Positions 1-10,938 of a stretch of 64,000 nucleotides of DNA are shown here, one piece after another. The position numbers were made by a program, and so were the translations under genes. Origin of the DNA: Melieria omissa (lineage: Eukaryota > Arthropoda > Insecta > Diptera > Ulidiidae). The DNA lies in contig OZ020267.1 in NCBI GenBank assembly GCA_963971225.1, positions 90,509,648 to 90,573,647 on the forward strand, in the 5' to 3' direction. The notes beneath the pieces were generated by a model. The model did not search any database, was not told the DNA's origin, and was given only the letters and a program-made list of their open reading frames with translations. How positions within the stretch are numbered: the first letter of the stretch is position 1; each line of letters begins with the position of its first letter.

Positions 1-490
1 AACGAGACAGTTTCGCTTTCCGTAACTCGATATGAGAACTCTCTTTTTCATTTTTGGGGAAGTGTGTGGAAAGTACTTTGGAGCTCTCAGAAGCAGCGGG
101 AAGTAAACAAAATGAAGAAAATTTGAAAAGTGAAGTTTTGAAAATAAACAAATTTAAAAATTTTTCATGAATAAAAATGTACGATTGGGGCTATTTATTG
201 TTTTTGGAGGAGTTTGGTCGCGAACCCCAGCCAATGAATTCTATTAGCATCTTTAGTAGAGTGCGTTTGTTGACTCCAAATAAGAATTATAAAAATATAT
301 TAAAATTCAAAAAATTCAAATTTCATTCATACATTTTGTTACGATTGACAATAGAGAAAAAGCAAAACGAGAGCAAAATTAGTATCGAGCTGTTTGTATC
401 ATGCGTTCGATACGACACGACCAGATTTTGTGTTACGGAAAGCAAAAATGATAGTTTGATACACGTATTTGCTCGATATCGAAGTATGGA
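1..490. other. unassigned AT-rich flank
   Basis: I see no recognisable protein, terminal repeat or RNA here. A weak open frame on each strand has low complexity and no family resemblance. The gypsy RNase H reading frame that enters from the right loses its family match near position 495, so this stretch replaces the missing RNase H, integrase and 3' LTR of that element. Confidence 0.5.
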
Positions 491-492
491 AA

Positions 493-1823
493 GCCACCCC
501 AGGTATTTGTGGAAGTGTTTCACGCTTTCCAATACTGCCAGCAACTCTCTTCGTTTCCCAAAGTAGTTGCGTTCAGGTTTCGATAAAATTTTGCTGTAGT
601 ATGCTATCACTTGTTCTTGGTCATCCATTACTATTATTATTGTGATAGCACACCGCCGATATTATGCCCCCTTGCATCTGTATCCAGCACAAGCATCTCT
701 CCAGGCGCGGGGAAGGCCAGAATTGGAGCCGTGCACAGTTTTTCCTTCAGTTGTTCAAAAGCCTGCTCCTGCTCATCGCTGCACTCGAAGGCTTGATTCT
801 TTTTTGTCAGTTTGTGCAAGCTGCACGCTATGTTCGCAAATCCAGGAATAAATCTTCGGTAATATGTGCACAAGCCCAGGAAACTGCGGAGTTCGTGTAG
901 ATTGCGTGGCCGGGGCCACTCCTTCACCGCCGTGATCTTGGCTTCATCCGTATGTACGCCGCGGGCGGAAACCGTGTGACCCAGATACTTGACCTCGTTT
1001 TGAAACAGCGAGCACTTCTTTGGGTTGAGTTTAAGCCCGGCTTTTTGTATTCGCTCAAATACCTACTTCAGCTTTTCCAGGTGGTCGTCGAAGCTTTTGC
1101 CCATCACGATTATGTCGTTGAGGTACGAGGCACGTCCGCCAATGTAGCCCTTTTAGCACACGATCTATTAGCCGCTCAAATGTTGCTGGTGCGTTGCAGA
1201 GTCCAAACGGCATGACGGTGAACTGCCACAACCCATCGCCAATACTGAAAGCCGTTTTCTCCTTGTCCTTGTCTGCAATCTCCACCTGTCAATAGCTGGT
1301 GCGTAAGTTGAGCGTGGAAAACCACTGTGTGCCTGACAGTGTGTCCAGGGTGTCATCGATTCGAGGTAGTGGATAACTGTCCTTTTTGGTTACGTCATTG
1401 AGCTTCCGATGGTCCACACAAAACCGGGTACTGCCATCCTTTTTCTTGACTAGCACGACCGGCGAACAACAAGGGCCTGACGAAGGCTCTATGACCTTTT
1501 CTTTACCCATGTTTTCGATCAAAGTGGTGACCTCTTCCCTCTTGGCGGATCGGTTTCGCACTTCCGGTGTCGATGTTGTGCTTGACTATGGCTGTTCTTC
1601 CGCCCGCTTCTGCTGCAAATATTGACCCATAGTGCTATAGGAGTGACCGCGCCTTATGTTTCTGCTCGGCTGTCAATTCGATGCTCCACTGGTACTCCTG
1701 CGGTATGGCGTCCATGTTAGAACCGCTTTTCTTACTTCCTCCGGGTGGACTGCTTTCGCAATTGACAACTGACATATCTGGCTGTGTTAAGTGGGTTGAG
1801 TATCCTGACTGGTATTTTGCCAT
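493..1823 (-). pseudogene. pol: Ty3/gypsy pol remnant: reverse transcriptase and start of RNase H
   Basis: This minus-strand run encodes the RT of a Ty3/gypsy retrotransposon, broken into several frames. From 1561 down I read a fingers segment with VVLVKKKDGSTRFCVDHRKL, then SYPLPRIDDTLDTLSG. From 1285 down comes the thumb-side segment WQFTVMPFGLCNAPATFERL. From 927 down are the connection domain (RSFLGLCTYYRRFIPGFA) and an RNase H start (LDTDARGHNIGGVLSQ). From 628 the RNase H continues as QEQVIAYYSKILSKPERNY and stops matching after HKYLGW near 493. Integrase is absent. Frameshifts and lost catalytic segments make it inactive. It lies directly downstream of its own protease and gag. Confidence 0.85.
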
Positions 1824-1853
1824 TTTTTGGTTCCACTAATGTACGTCCGATAA

Positions 1854-2348
1854 TTATGTTGTCGTATCCTTGTTTGGCGCTTCTACAACCCACAGCCGAC
1901 TTGTCCCATCGTCCTTGTCCACCTTTGCCCACACAATCGCTTCGGAATTCGATGGTATCTTCTGGTGTTGACACAAGACAACTTTCCTTACCGCCACGCT
2001 TCGCTCATAGCTGGTGTGCAGGGGGAATTCAACGTTGGCATACCTCAGCACATTTTCTTTCAGGTCCAGCGTAAAACCTTGCCTAATCATGAAATCGGCG
2101 CCGATAACGGCAACGATGAACTCATGTCCCAGGCTGCTGGTACCGGTAGCAATTGTTTTTGTTACTTTTCCTCTTACCGGTGCACGCTCGCCAATCGCAG
2201 TCCTCAGCTGTATGCCATGCAGTGATTCCCAATTCCTCAGAAGCTTCCTTTTTATGATCGAATATGACGCTCCAGTATCCAGTGTCAACACGAACAACTT
2301 TCCATCTATCTTTCCTTCAATCGTCAAGCTGCTGGGTTGTCGTTTCAA
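1854..2348 (-). pseudogene. gypsy retroviral-type aspartyl protease
   Basis: A 164-residue open frame carries the retropepsin signature LTLDTGASYSIIKRKLL near residues 20-40. The DTGA is the catalytic Asp-Thr-Gly triad. A second conserved block, IGADFMIRQGFTLDL, lies about 60 residues further on. In Ty3/gypsy elements this enzyme cuts the Gag-Pol polyprotein. It sits between the gag and RT remnants, as expected for gag-pro-pol order on the minus strand. It is labelled a pseudogene because the flanking pol frame is broken; the domain itself looks uninterrupted. Confidence 0.8.
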
Positions 2349-2735
2349 CTGCGAGAAAAGGAAGCAGGTTGTGGGGATCAGCTCTCGCCCCTTTGGGCTG
2401 ACCCGTTTTAGTTTAACTACGCTTCGTCCTCAGCCCTGCGCTTGTTGGCTGAGCCTCGATTGACAGTATTCCTCGCTTCAGGCGATTGGGATCGAGGACG
2501 GGCACGCCTCTGTCGTTGGCGGCAGTCTCGTGCTATGTGACCTTGTTTGCCACATGCCAAGAGGAGATCAACCGTGGTCTGACCGTTGTCTCAGAGCTTA
2601 TGGCCTGGATCGTAATGTCGTTGTCCGGCTGGATCTGGCGTATCCTTGCAGGTGCGTACCGAGTGCTCCCAATCCATGTCGCCTCATATGTCATCGCGCT
2701 GGTCACCGTCTCCGTAAATGTCGGCTTGCCCATCA

Positions 2736-3725
2736 TCAACGCACTGCGACGTGTCTCCGGAGCATGAAGACCTTCAATAAACGCCTCTTCATCCTCTCGA
2801 GATCATCAGCGCCGAAGTTTGGGTAGCACAACTGTACGAGCCGCTCAATGTCTGCTGCATATGCCTGCAGCGCCTCGTTGGCTCTTTGTCTGCGGTTCTT
2901 CAGCTCACAGTAGTACAGCGTTTTGTTGTGCTCGTTGCTGTACTTCGATGCCAACGCTCATATGATGGTTTCTTAATCACTCCTCGAACATTCCGGAACT
3001 GATTTAATTACCTCAGCCGCAGGACCTTTTAGCGCCAGTGCTAATCTGCGACCTTTCCTGATATCTGTCCACTGATTTTCCGAAGCAGCCAAGTCGAATT
3101 GCAATTTAAATGTATCGAACGGCGTAACGCCATCATACGTAGGCACTTCTGATTGGGTGGAATCATCCAGGTCGTCGACTCGTTTATCCAAGTGTTCCAC
3201 TTGAGCTCCCAGGTGCTCTACCTTCACATTTAGCTTGTTGGAGATTTCTTCCACTTTCTGCTCCAAGCGCGCAGAATTTTCCTGAAGCTTGTTCGACAAC
3301 TCGCAATTTGCGCTTTCGAGTTTCGCTGACACCTGCACCGATAGTTCATGGGTCGCCGCTTCCATTTCAGCCATTTCTAGATTCGTAGTTTCCAGTTTCG
3401 CTTCCATTTGTGCAGATATTTCGCGATTTTCACGGTTGGAAGTCTCGAGCATGCCTTTCATTGCAACCATTAGCTGCCTCATGTCCAATGCTTGTACTGG
3501 CGCAGCCGTACTTTGCCGCGACGCAGCACTAGCAGGCGATTCCTCCACTTTGGCCGACGCCTCTAGCTCCTGCGTCCCGAACTCGTGCGCAGTCCAATCG
3601 ACGCCTCGTGCCTCACACGCCTCTCGCAAGCGCAGTTGCAACTCCACCTTACTGCCAGCAGTCGGCAAATTCCAGGCAGCCAGCTGCTCCAGCTGGTCCA
3701 CCTTCAGCAGCTCGAGTTTAACCAT
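2736..3725 (-). pseudogene. gag: gypsy Gag with N-terminal SAP-like domain and long coiled coil
   Basis: The first 250 residues (3725 down to 2973) start MVKLELLKVDQLEQLAAWNL, which resembles a SAP-type helix-extended-helix motif (residues about 1-35). A heptad-rich Glu/Lys/Leu coiled coil (about 85-195) follows, then a capsid-like segment with PTYDGVTPFDTFKLQFDLAA. A stop and frame change near 2960 leads to a continuation (2954-2736) with YCELKNRRQRANEALQAYAA, the usual Gag capsid tail. The start ATG at 3723-3725 lies about 45 nt downstream of the primer site. Coiled-coil SAP Gags occur in some arthropod gypsy lineages; that assignment is from memory of the family. No intact zinc knuckle could be read. 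Confidence 0.7.
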
Positions 3726-3770
3726 GTCTGCGTTTTTATAATTTTATTTATTATTTATCTTCAGTAATAC

Positions 3771-3788
3771 AATCCCACTTCTGACACC
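3771..3788 (-). promoter_or_regulatory. primer binding site, tRNA-Leu type
   Basis: The plus strand reads aatcccacttctgacacc, which matches the 3' end of insect tRNA-Leu including most of the CCA tail. The minus strand is therefore the primer binding site of the gypsy element. It lies three bases inside the LTR edge at 3792. Confidence 0.75.
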
Positions 3789-3791
3789 GAA

Positions 3792-4130
3792 TGTTACGAA
3801 AACTACTTCTCTAAGTCCATATCTGGATTGTGCTTAAAAATAAATAAAACCACTTCAATTATTCAGCGCAAACGCAGTCAAAAACCAACAATCACTTTAT
3901 CTACAGATTTACACTTGGCTTGTATCTACACTTGTTACTACTTTGCTTATTCAAATAAGAGTCGAGCCTCTGCGCTGGCTTTTATACCTGTCTGGTTATC
4001 GCGCCGACTGTTCTAGCACATTCCAATTATACAATGCTCGACCATTCTCGTACAGCCCATCACCTTCGCGAACCATCCTTGCCATATCGGAATTATAGCA
4101 AGTTTGCCGTACTCTATGACTTTGAGCTCC
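3792..4130 (-). repeat. 5' LTR of the gypsy remnant (outer edge uncertain)
   Basis: The inner edge reads TGTTACG on the plus strand at 3792, directly beside the primer site. A minus-strand TATA box (TATAAAAG) lies at about 3981-3988, with a plausible start site some 30 nt downstream. The outer edge could be near 4020, where TAGCACA would give a TGT...ACA repeat of about 229 bp, or further out. There is no second LTR copy in the window, so the edge cannot be fixed by comparison. Confidence 0.55.
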
Positions 4131-4189
4131 TTTCTGCTTAGGTCAATTAGGTACATAGATTTCTTTTTCGAGTAAACTGGAAAGAAAAG

Positions 4190-6078
4190 CTTCGTTTAAA
4201 GAATTTGTGTTTAACGCAATGTCCCATCTTTTGCCAATCTGTCCGCTTCCTCATTACCATCGTGCCCACAGTGCGCAGGGTCAGTGTCCTATCACTTGCT
4301 TTTCCCTTAAGAGATCCTGGAGAACATTTGTCGCCTCCACGCCCAATCTGGGGTCAAATTTCATGGAGCCCATGGGCTTGATTGCCGCCTGACTGTCTGA
4401 CATTATGATTATCCTTTTCCATTGAGCGTTAGTAATTTCCTAGCACACAAATTTATGGTTAAGACCTCAGCCTGAAAGATCAAGGCTAAGCTAAAGCTGA
4501 GACAGGAGCTGAAGGTTCCTGCCCAAGTTCCTTCTTCCGTCTAGGACCCATCGGTTTAGCAGACAATGGCGCCACACGTGAGACTGATCCTTTTATCAGC
4601 CCAGACCAACCTGTGAGGTAGGTACGTTGCGTAACTTCTTCTGAAGAGGTGCTTCTGAGGCACCTGGTCCAGAGGCATCCAAGAGCCTCCATCCCGCCTC
4701 CTGTCCCTCAGCAGAGAGAAGTGGCCGATTGCCTGTGAATCCCTTGGTATAAATCCATTATGCATCAGCCTGTGTGCGCTGTTGGTTGCTGCCATCTGCA
4801 CATTCAGTTCCAGCGGTAGCATTCCTCCCAACATAACATTGAGGGTTGCAGTTGAGTAGTTCTGAGACATCCTGTAATGCAGGTATTCGCTAGTCTTATT
4901 AGTTTCTCTAGCTTAGTCGCAGTTGTTACTTCTGTGGTTTTTTTCCACCAAACTATCGCCCCATAAGTGATAGTTGGAAGAATTACTAGGGAGTAAATCT
5001 TCTGAAGCCATTCCGGCCTCAGACCCCAGCTTTCCCCACAGATCCTCTTGCAGCTCCAGAGAGTATTAGCTGTTCTCATAAGCATGCGGTCTACGTGGGG
5101 TCTCCAGTTTAATTTTCTGTCAAGAGTGACCCCTACATACTTAATCTCCTTCGAGTAGTTAAGTAATTTACCAAAGATCCTAACCTGTCTTAGGTCTAGT
5201 TTGCTTTTAGGAGTAAAATGTACTACAATGGTCTTGTCTGGGTTCACAGACAGTTTCTGTCTGACGCACCAGCACTCCACCGTATTCAACGCGTTCTTAA
5301 GCAAGTCTGAGACGGTATGTCTATCTCTGCCTCTGACTGCGATTACTAGGTCATCTGCGTACGCAATGACTTCATGTCCCTGCTCTGTAAGAGAGCGGAT
5401 TAATCCAGTAGCGACCACAGACCACAGCAGCGGAGATAGGACCCCTCCTTGGGGACACCCCCTTGCTATTTTCGCGGAGAACTCTACCCCCCAAAGCTGG
5501 ATCGAGTCACACTGCTTTCGAGCATTGATGATATCCATCTTATAAGAGTCTTCTAGCGCCGTTTCAATCGCTTCGAAGGTTGTGTAGTTAAAGGCCCCTT
5601 CAATGTCTAAGAAGGCTGCCAGGCAGACCTCCTTCACTTCCTCCTTCACTTCCTTCACTTCTCTATCTTGCCTCTGTGGATCTATTCCTCTCGTAGCCAT
5701 GTTGATTCGTGCTTAGGGGACACCGCGTTAGAATTGCTCCCTCAGAAAGCGGTCAACGGCCTTCTCCAGGCCTTTTAGCACGAGGGACATTAGGCTTATT
5801 GGTCTGAAGGATTTTGGGTCCTTCTTGTTGGATCTTCCAGGTTTTGGCAGATAGATCACATTTACTGCTCTCCAGGCCTCTGGAATATATGCATATGCTA
5901 AACTGCATGAGTAGATTTTTGTTAAAATAGGCGTTAGTGTGTTCATTCCCTTTTGCAGAAGTGCCGGGAAAATGCCATCTCTTCCCGGTGCTTTGTACGG
6001 GGCGAATGATAATATAATGACTATGTTATCGTAGCCTTGACAATTTATGCCATTACTTGTCAAAAAGTTCAAACTCAT
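4190..6078 (-). pseudogene. LOA-type non-LTR retrotransposon ORF2: RT plus RNase H
   Basis: Minus-strand ORF2 remnant. RT begins with FAPYKAPGRDGIFPALLQKG (from about 6010) and IYLPKPGRSNKKDPKSFRPI. It continues in a 298-residue open frame (5700-4804) with AAFLDIEGAFNYTTFEAI, GCPQGGVLSPLLWSVV, the active-site AYADDLVIAV, and YVGVTLDRKLNWRPHVDRML. Downstream, disrupted frames still show an RNase H: FQAEVLTI near 4470, SDSQAAIK near 4390 and GHDGNEEADRLAKDGT near 4230. RT plus RNase H with the GCPQGGVLSPLLW block fits the LOA clade of APE-type elements. An unusual short EVKEVKEEVKEV repeat precedes the RT palm motif. Frameshifts make it inactive. Confidence 0.8.
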
Positions 6079-6339
6079 CTACCACAAGGCTCCGCAGTAG
6101 CGGTGGCAGTACCCGTTTGTACGTTCCTAGTTAGTGGTCTTACCCACTTTAGTTACTACCGTTCTAGTGGAGGGCATGTCTTTTATCCAGTGGCTTGGAG
6201 TGGTTTCTACCCCTCTTCTGCTGTGCGTCCTCTCTGTCGTCTCATGGGAGGTATTCACGAAGGCTCCTTCAACAGCATTATCTCTTTGTTTTTAAGTGCG
6301 TCTGCATTGAACTCGTGAGCTGAAATAGGGCCGTCTCTG

Positions 6340-7030
6340 TCGATCTGCCTGCCCTAACCTGTAGATCTGATCTATCACCTTCTTCATGGCCTTCAGGACG
6401 AAGGATGTTAAACTAATTGGCTAAAAGACTTCGGCTTTATATAGTTATTTTTTCCAATTTTCGATATGAAAACTACCAGGACACTTTTCCAGCTTACGGT
6501 GATGTATCCGGTTGCTAGACAGCTCCTTATGATGTCAGTTTATTGCCTTAGCAGGATCCCCTTGCCTTTTTTTAAAAAGGCAGGGAGGATCCTGTTTATG
6601 CCTGGCGATTTGAATGGTTGAGAGGTGTTCAAGGCCTAATCGATTTGTGCCTGAGAGATGACATATGCCAGCTCTGCGTCCCTTCAGATCGGATGGTATA
6701 TCGTACACTCGCTATTTGTGTCCTGTGGGACTGCCCCGGGGAAGTGTGCACCCAGAAGAGCAATAGCCCTTTGCTCTTCATTGCGTATATAGCTGCCATC
6801 CGAAAGTTTGAGTGCCATCTTATTCTCCGATCCCCTCTACGCGTTATGTAATCGCGCTGCCTGATGGGTGGAGGAAATTGCTTCGCAAAACGCCTGTAAA
6901 CTAGTTATTTTTTCCTGGACTCCCAGCTTGAATGATATGCATTCATTACTCCCCTATTTAGGATTTCAACCGCTTGCTGAACTTCTAGGGGATGCCTACC
7001 TTGAATGTCTGCAAGAGTCTCTCCTTTATT
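6340..7030 (-). pseudogene. second LOA-type RT fragment
   Basis: Reading the minus strand downward I see SDGSYIRNEEQRAIALLGAH followed by FPGA near 6800, SQPFKSPGINRILPAFLKKG near 6600, WKSVLVVFISKIGKNN near 6460 and KPISLTSFVLKAMKKVIDQI near 6400. These are the linker and the first RT fingers blocks of a LOA-like ORF2. Several stops interrupt it. It lies immediately upstream of, and in the same orientation as, the 4.2-6.1 kb copy, but the two do not overlap as one clean frame. They may be two copies or one copy with a rearranged middle. Confidence 0.65.
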
Positions 7031-7042
7031 TGTAGGTAAGGT

Positions 7043-7150
7043 TTGGTTAGGTTATAGTGGCTGCCTCTAGAGACACACTCGGCGGCCTATTGTGAAGCCC
7101 ATTGTGGAACCGCATGTTTCACCCACTTTTGAAATGTGTATGCAACACTG
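7043..7150. repeat. LOA-like 3' tail repeat
   Basis: The motif ggtttggttaggttatagtg is followed by gccca-ttgtgga-type text. It resembles the 3' tail of the LOA fragment near 56.70-56.80 kb (aggttaggta, cccattgtgaatccc). I read it as a short non-coding 3' terminal piece of a LOA-like element on the minus strand. Confidence 0.4.
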
Positions 7151-7184
7151 TTTTTTCCAACATGTGTTGTAACATGCTGATTGG

Positions 7185-8530
7185 GTGCATGCATCAGCTC
7201 ATCTGCAAAATATGGCTGGAGGACGAATGCCCAACGATTGGAACCTCAGTGCCCTTTGCCCTGTGCTGAAGAAAGACAACCCAACAATATGCGCCAACTA
7301 CAGGGATATCAGCCTACTTCCCATTGCATACAAGGTCCTGACAAGCGTACTATATGAAAGATTAAAGCCACTCGCCAAGGCGCTGATTGGACCTTATCAG
7401 TGCGGCTTTAAACCTGATAAGTCCACCATCGACCAGATATTTACTCTACGCCAAATCCTGGAGAAGACCCATGAGAATTAAATCGATACACACCATCTCT
7501 TCATCGATTACAAGGCAGCATTCGATAGCCCGATAAGGGATCGCCTATATGCCGCATTGTCTGAACTTGGTATCCCTGCAAAGCTCGCGAGACTTTGCAG
7601 TGCGACGTTGAGCAATACGCGCACCTCCGTCAAGATTGGAATTGACCTCTCCGACCCCTTTGATACCGTTCGAGGTTTCAGACAGGGCGATCCTTTATCC
7701 TGCGATCTGCAACTTCATTATGGAGAGTGTTCTGCGCAAGGCCGGTGTACATCGTAATGGCACAATTTTCAACAAAAGTGTCCAGCTCCTTGCCTACGCT
7801 GATGACATTGATGTTTTCGGACGTAACAAGCGAGATGTCACCGCTGCCTTTGCGGCTATCGAAAAAGAATCTGTCAAAATGGGTCTGGTGGTAAATGAGG
7901 GCAAGACGAAGTATATGCTGTCTACACGCAGGGACTCGCAGCGGCTAGGGTCACACGTCGAGGCCGACAGGTATACTTTTGAAGTTGTCAAGGAATTCGT
8001 CTACCTTGGCACCGCCATCAACAGCAGCAATGATGTCAGCCTGGAGATAAAGCGAAGGATAACTCTTGCCAACAGGTGCTACTACGGTCTCGGTAGGTAA
8101 TCGAGAAGTAGAGACCTCTCTCGACCGACAAAACTTGCACTCTATAGGACGCTTATCTTGCCCGTGCTCCTCTATGGCGCTGAAGCATGGACAATGACAC
8201 GAAACGACATAGCGGACCTTGAAGTGTTCGAGAGGAAGGTACTTCGCAAAATCTTCAGCCCTGTACGTGTTGGTGACGACTTTCATATACGAACCAATAA
8301 CGAGCTGTATGAGCTGTATAAGGACATGGACGTAGCGTGAATTAACATCCAGCGGCTACGCTGGCTCGGTCATGTCTGCCGTAGGAACGACGAAGCTCCA
8401 GCCCACACCTGAAGAGGCCCTGTCATTTCTAGGTGTGACCAACTGGAGAAGGCGCACGCAGAGCAAAGGCTCCTGGAGAGAAGTTTTGCGGCAGGCCGTA
8501 ACCCGATAACGGATTGTTATGGCCAGTTAA
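7185..8530 (+). pseudogene. APE-type non-LTR reverse transcriptase fragment, RTE/Jockey-like
   Basis: Plus-strand RT remnant. In order: GRMPNDWNLSALCPVLKKDN, YRDISLLPIAYKVLTSVLYE, GPYQCGFKPDKSTIDQIFTL, then after an in-frame stop HHLFIDYKAAFDSPIRDRLY, TVRGFRQGDPLSCDL, and after a frameshift the active site QLLAYADDIDVFGR. It continues through KYMLSTRRDSQRLG and YGAEAWTMTRNDI, FERKVLRKIFSPV, then QRLRWLGHVCRRND and a deleted tail ending GVTNWRRR. The 3' half of a single ORF2 is recognisable; endonuclease and 5' end are missing. Clade placement is uncertain because I am working from motifs alone. Confidence 0.75.
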
Positions 8531-8539
8531 GTAAGTTAC

Positions 8540-8785
8540 AACACACAGGAGACCTACAGTTTAACGCCGAATCTGAACGGCGATTGGCAGTTTTTTCTTT
8601 CACTTTTGGAGGTTTTTGCCATTGCCTGCCAAGAGCGCACTTGTACGATTACTGTAATTCTCATCTGCTTCATGTAGATAGCGGTAGAAGTAAATTAACG
8701 TTTTGTCAGCCCGAGCTAAGAATCGAACCTAGGGCCGCGGTAGAAGCCTGCACGCTACCCGCTGGACTGTCCAGACCGGCTCCTT
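8540..8785 (-). repeat. tRNA-derived SINE-like element
   Basis: On the minus strand from 8785 there is a tRNA-like head of about 75 nt. It has an A-box-like stretch (tctggacagtccagcggg) and a good B box (ggttcgattct, about 8724-8734). A non-tRNA body follows, down to aaactgtaggtctcc near 8550. A real tRNA is excluded because the acceptor arms do not pair well and no clear anticodon arm forms. Its tail abuts the degraded RT to its left, which could be the partner LINE. Confidence 0.5.
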
Positions 8786-9040
8786 TACTAGTAGATTGGA
8801 ATATTTTTCCCAGTCGGTTTTCCTGAGGTTTTTACTTGAATGTATCTCCATAATGCCTTCTGCTATTTTGAACTCAATCATCCTATGGTCTGATAAGGAG
8901 GGTTCGCTAGGCACTCTCCAATCAGACAAATAGTCACTAATTCTACTGTTACCCTTGGTTAGATCAAGGACCTCCTGTCTAACTCTAATAAAGAATGTAA
9001 GGGAAAATCCCGTGTTAAATATGACGAGGTTAGTAGCTTA

Positions 9041-10297
9041 TAACACTTCGTTCAATAATGTGTGTGACTAACTAATTAAAACACATTTTTTTGCCAAAAT
9101 TCGTTTTTATTCATCAACATAGTCCCCTTTTAGGGAGATACAATCATTCCAACGCTTTTCCAATCTTTCGATACCGCCTTTGTAGAACGATTTTTCTTTG
9201 CCTTCAAAATAGGCGTTAGTTTCGGCGATTACTTCATCATTTGAGCCAAATCTCTTACCACGGAGCATCTTTTTGAGGTCTGCGACGAGCCAGTAGTCGC
9301 TGGGGGCCAGATCTGAAGAATACGGGGGATGAGGAAGCAATTCGAAGCCCAATTCATGAATTTTTGCCATCGTTTTCATCGACTTGTGACACGGTGCATT
9401 GTCTTGGTGAAACAACACTTTTTTCTTCTTCATATGGGGCCGCTTAATCGCGATTTCTTCTTTCAAACGTTCCAACAACGCTATATAATAGTCGCTATTG
9501 ATTGTTTTCCCTTTCTCAAGATAGTCGATGAATATTATTCCGTGCACATCCCAAAATACTGACGCCATAACCTTGCCAGCCGATGTTTGTGCCTTTGGAC
9601 GCTTTGGGCGGCTTTCACCGGTTGCATGTCACTCAGCAGACTGCCGATTTGACTCTGGAGTGAAATGGTGGATCCATGTTTCATCCATTGTGATGTACCG
9701 ACGCAAAAACTCCGACTTGTTGCGCGTAAACATGTCCAAACAGCTCTTTGAATCATCGATTCGTTGTTGTTTTTGCTCCGGTGTGAGCAAACGCGGCACC
9801 CATTTCGAAAACACCTTTTTCATAACCAAATGTTCGTGTATTATGGTGTGTACACTGCCTGCTGATATCTTTAGAATGTCAGCAATCTCCCCCACTTTCA
9901 CTTTACGGTCGGACATAATGATTTTCAGTTTTTTTTCAACGTTTTCCGGAATAACAGCGTCATTTGGCCGTCCAGTAATGGAATACCAATAAGAAATGGT
10001 TCTTTTTGATGGAGCAGAGTCCGAATAATGTTTTTCAAGCCATTCCTGGCATTGAACAGTATTTTTTTTCATTAAAAAACAATGATAAATCAGCACACGG
10101 AATTGCTTTGAATTCATTTTTTTTGCAAACTCAAAAGTAGTGTCACTTAAAGCACTGTAACTTGTAAACTAATGGTCGGACTGACATATAATTTTGACAG
10201 TAAGCCTAAAAAGGTTCACAATTTCGAAAAAAATATTGATTTGGTATTAGTGCCGCCATCTATGTGTCAGTCACACACATTATTGAACGAAGTGTTA
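9041..10297 (-). mobile_element. mariner element, irritans-like, with about 30-bp inverted ends
   Basis: The left end (9041) reads taacacttcgttcaataatg and continues for about 10 bases more. The right end (to 10297) is its inverse with one or two differences. A TA lies on each side, as expected for Tc1/mariner. The 1,257-bp length and one minus-strand transposase frame are normal for a mariner. It is inserted in a LOA endonuclease sequence. Confidence 0.9.
9107..10117 (-). pseudogene. mariner transposase (irritans subfamily) with one nonsense codon
   Basis: Cut-and-paste DDE transposase acting at its own TA-flanked ends. The frame is continuous from ATG at 10117 to 9107 (337 codons) except for one TGA at 9629-9631. 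That TGA replaces the conserved Trp after RQSAE. Order of parts: helix-turn-helix region (about residues 1-110), RYITMDETWIHHF with the first catalytic Asp (about 150-160), VMASVFWDVHGIIFIDYLEK, VLFHQDNAPCH with the second Asp, and YSSDLAPSDYWLV with the third. Exactly 34 residues separate the last two, so DD34D. The usual SPD of the third block is SSD here. Length and motifs match the Himar-type irritans group. Confidence 0.9.
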
Positions 10298-10667
10298 TAT
10301 ATTGTACAGGTACTCACCCCCAATGTTTGCATCGGTGCTGACCTAGATGGTGTGGTGAAGACATGACGATGTCTCCCTCAATCAGGAGCGGCAGGTCATT
10401 TGCCCTGCAGTCATTGACCCTCACCAGTATGGAATGTATTCTTCCAGTACCAGTAGGAGGAGCTGAAACCGCGCTCTTCTGAATTGTTGTGGGTCTTTCG
10501 CTGGCAGATGCGGTCAAAGCAGAGATATCAAACAGGGGTCTGCCCCGTATTTATGCCCCTGCTCTGGCCGCAACACTAGCCGCTCGACCGCCCCTGAGGG
10601 AGTTTTTAGCTCTTTGGATAGCAGAATAGTGACTCTCTTGAGTGTAGGCAGGATGCATAAAGCATAG

Positions 10668-10938
10668 TGTTTAGTAGCAAGCTTTTTTGCTACGCAGAAT
10701 AAAAGAAGTCGTGTGTTCACGTTGATGGTGTATTTGGCAATGATATGTTTCGATGCTACAATTTCAGTTATGGGTTATGTACAAACAAATCGCACCATAA
10801 ACAACCGTTAGATGAGTACAATAAGCAAGAATGAGTGTGTGAGAGAAAACATGATAACATAACATGAGATAAATGAGAAGAAATTAGTGATGCAAGATCA
10901 ATCGTGGTGTTGCCACATTACTGCGTCTCCGAAAATCA
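10668..10938 (-). repeat. BEL/Pao 3' LTR
   Basis: It starts TGTTTAGTAGC and ends CA at 10938. It is near-identical to the right LTR except for a 3-bp and a 19-bp extra segment (tacaataagc... near 10818) and a few substitutions. In element orientation its first three bases, TGA, form the stop codon of the pol frame, so pol ends exactly at the LTR edge. Confidence 0.9.

Larger units (their letters stand above)
8790..10520 (-). pseudogene. LOA-type APE endonuclease fragment, split by a mariner
   Basis: The minus strand on the right of the mariner (10300-10340) reads a degraded TDANxxGEYLYN. This resembles the LOA endonuclease block with Asp-Ala-Asn and a downstream GE-L-Y. On the left (9038-8800) it resumes as TNLVIFNTGFSLTFF, RQEVLDLT and SDWRVPSEPSLSDHRMIEFK. 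The last is the conserved SDH catalytic block of APE endonucleases. The mariner lies between the two halves. The part from 10340 to 10520 has short open frames that I cannot assign with confidence. Confidence 0.65.

Noticed and set aside
8700..8785. A tRNA gene on the minus strand
   Set aside because: A and B box text is present, but the acceptor and anticodon arms do not pair properly and the sequence continues into a non-tRNA body, so a SINE-like origin fits better.
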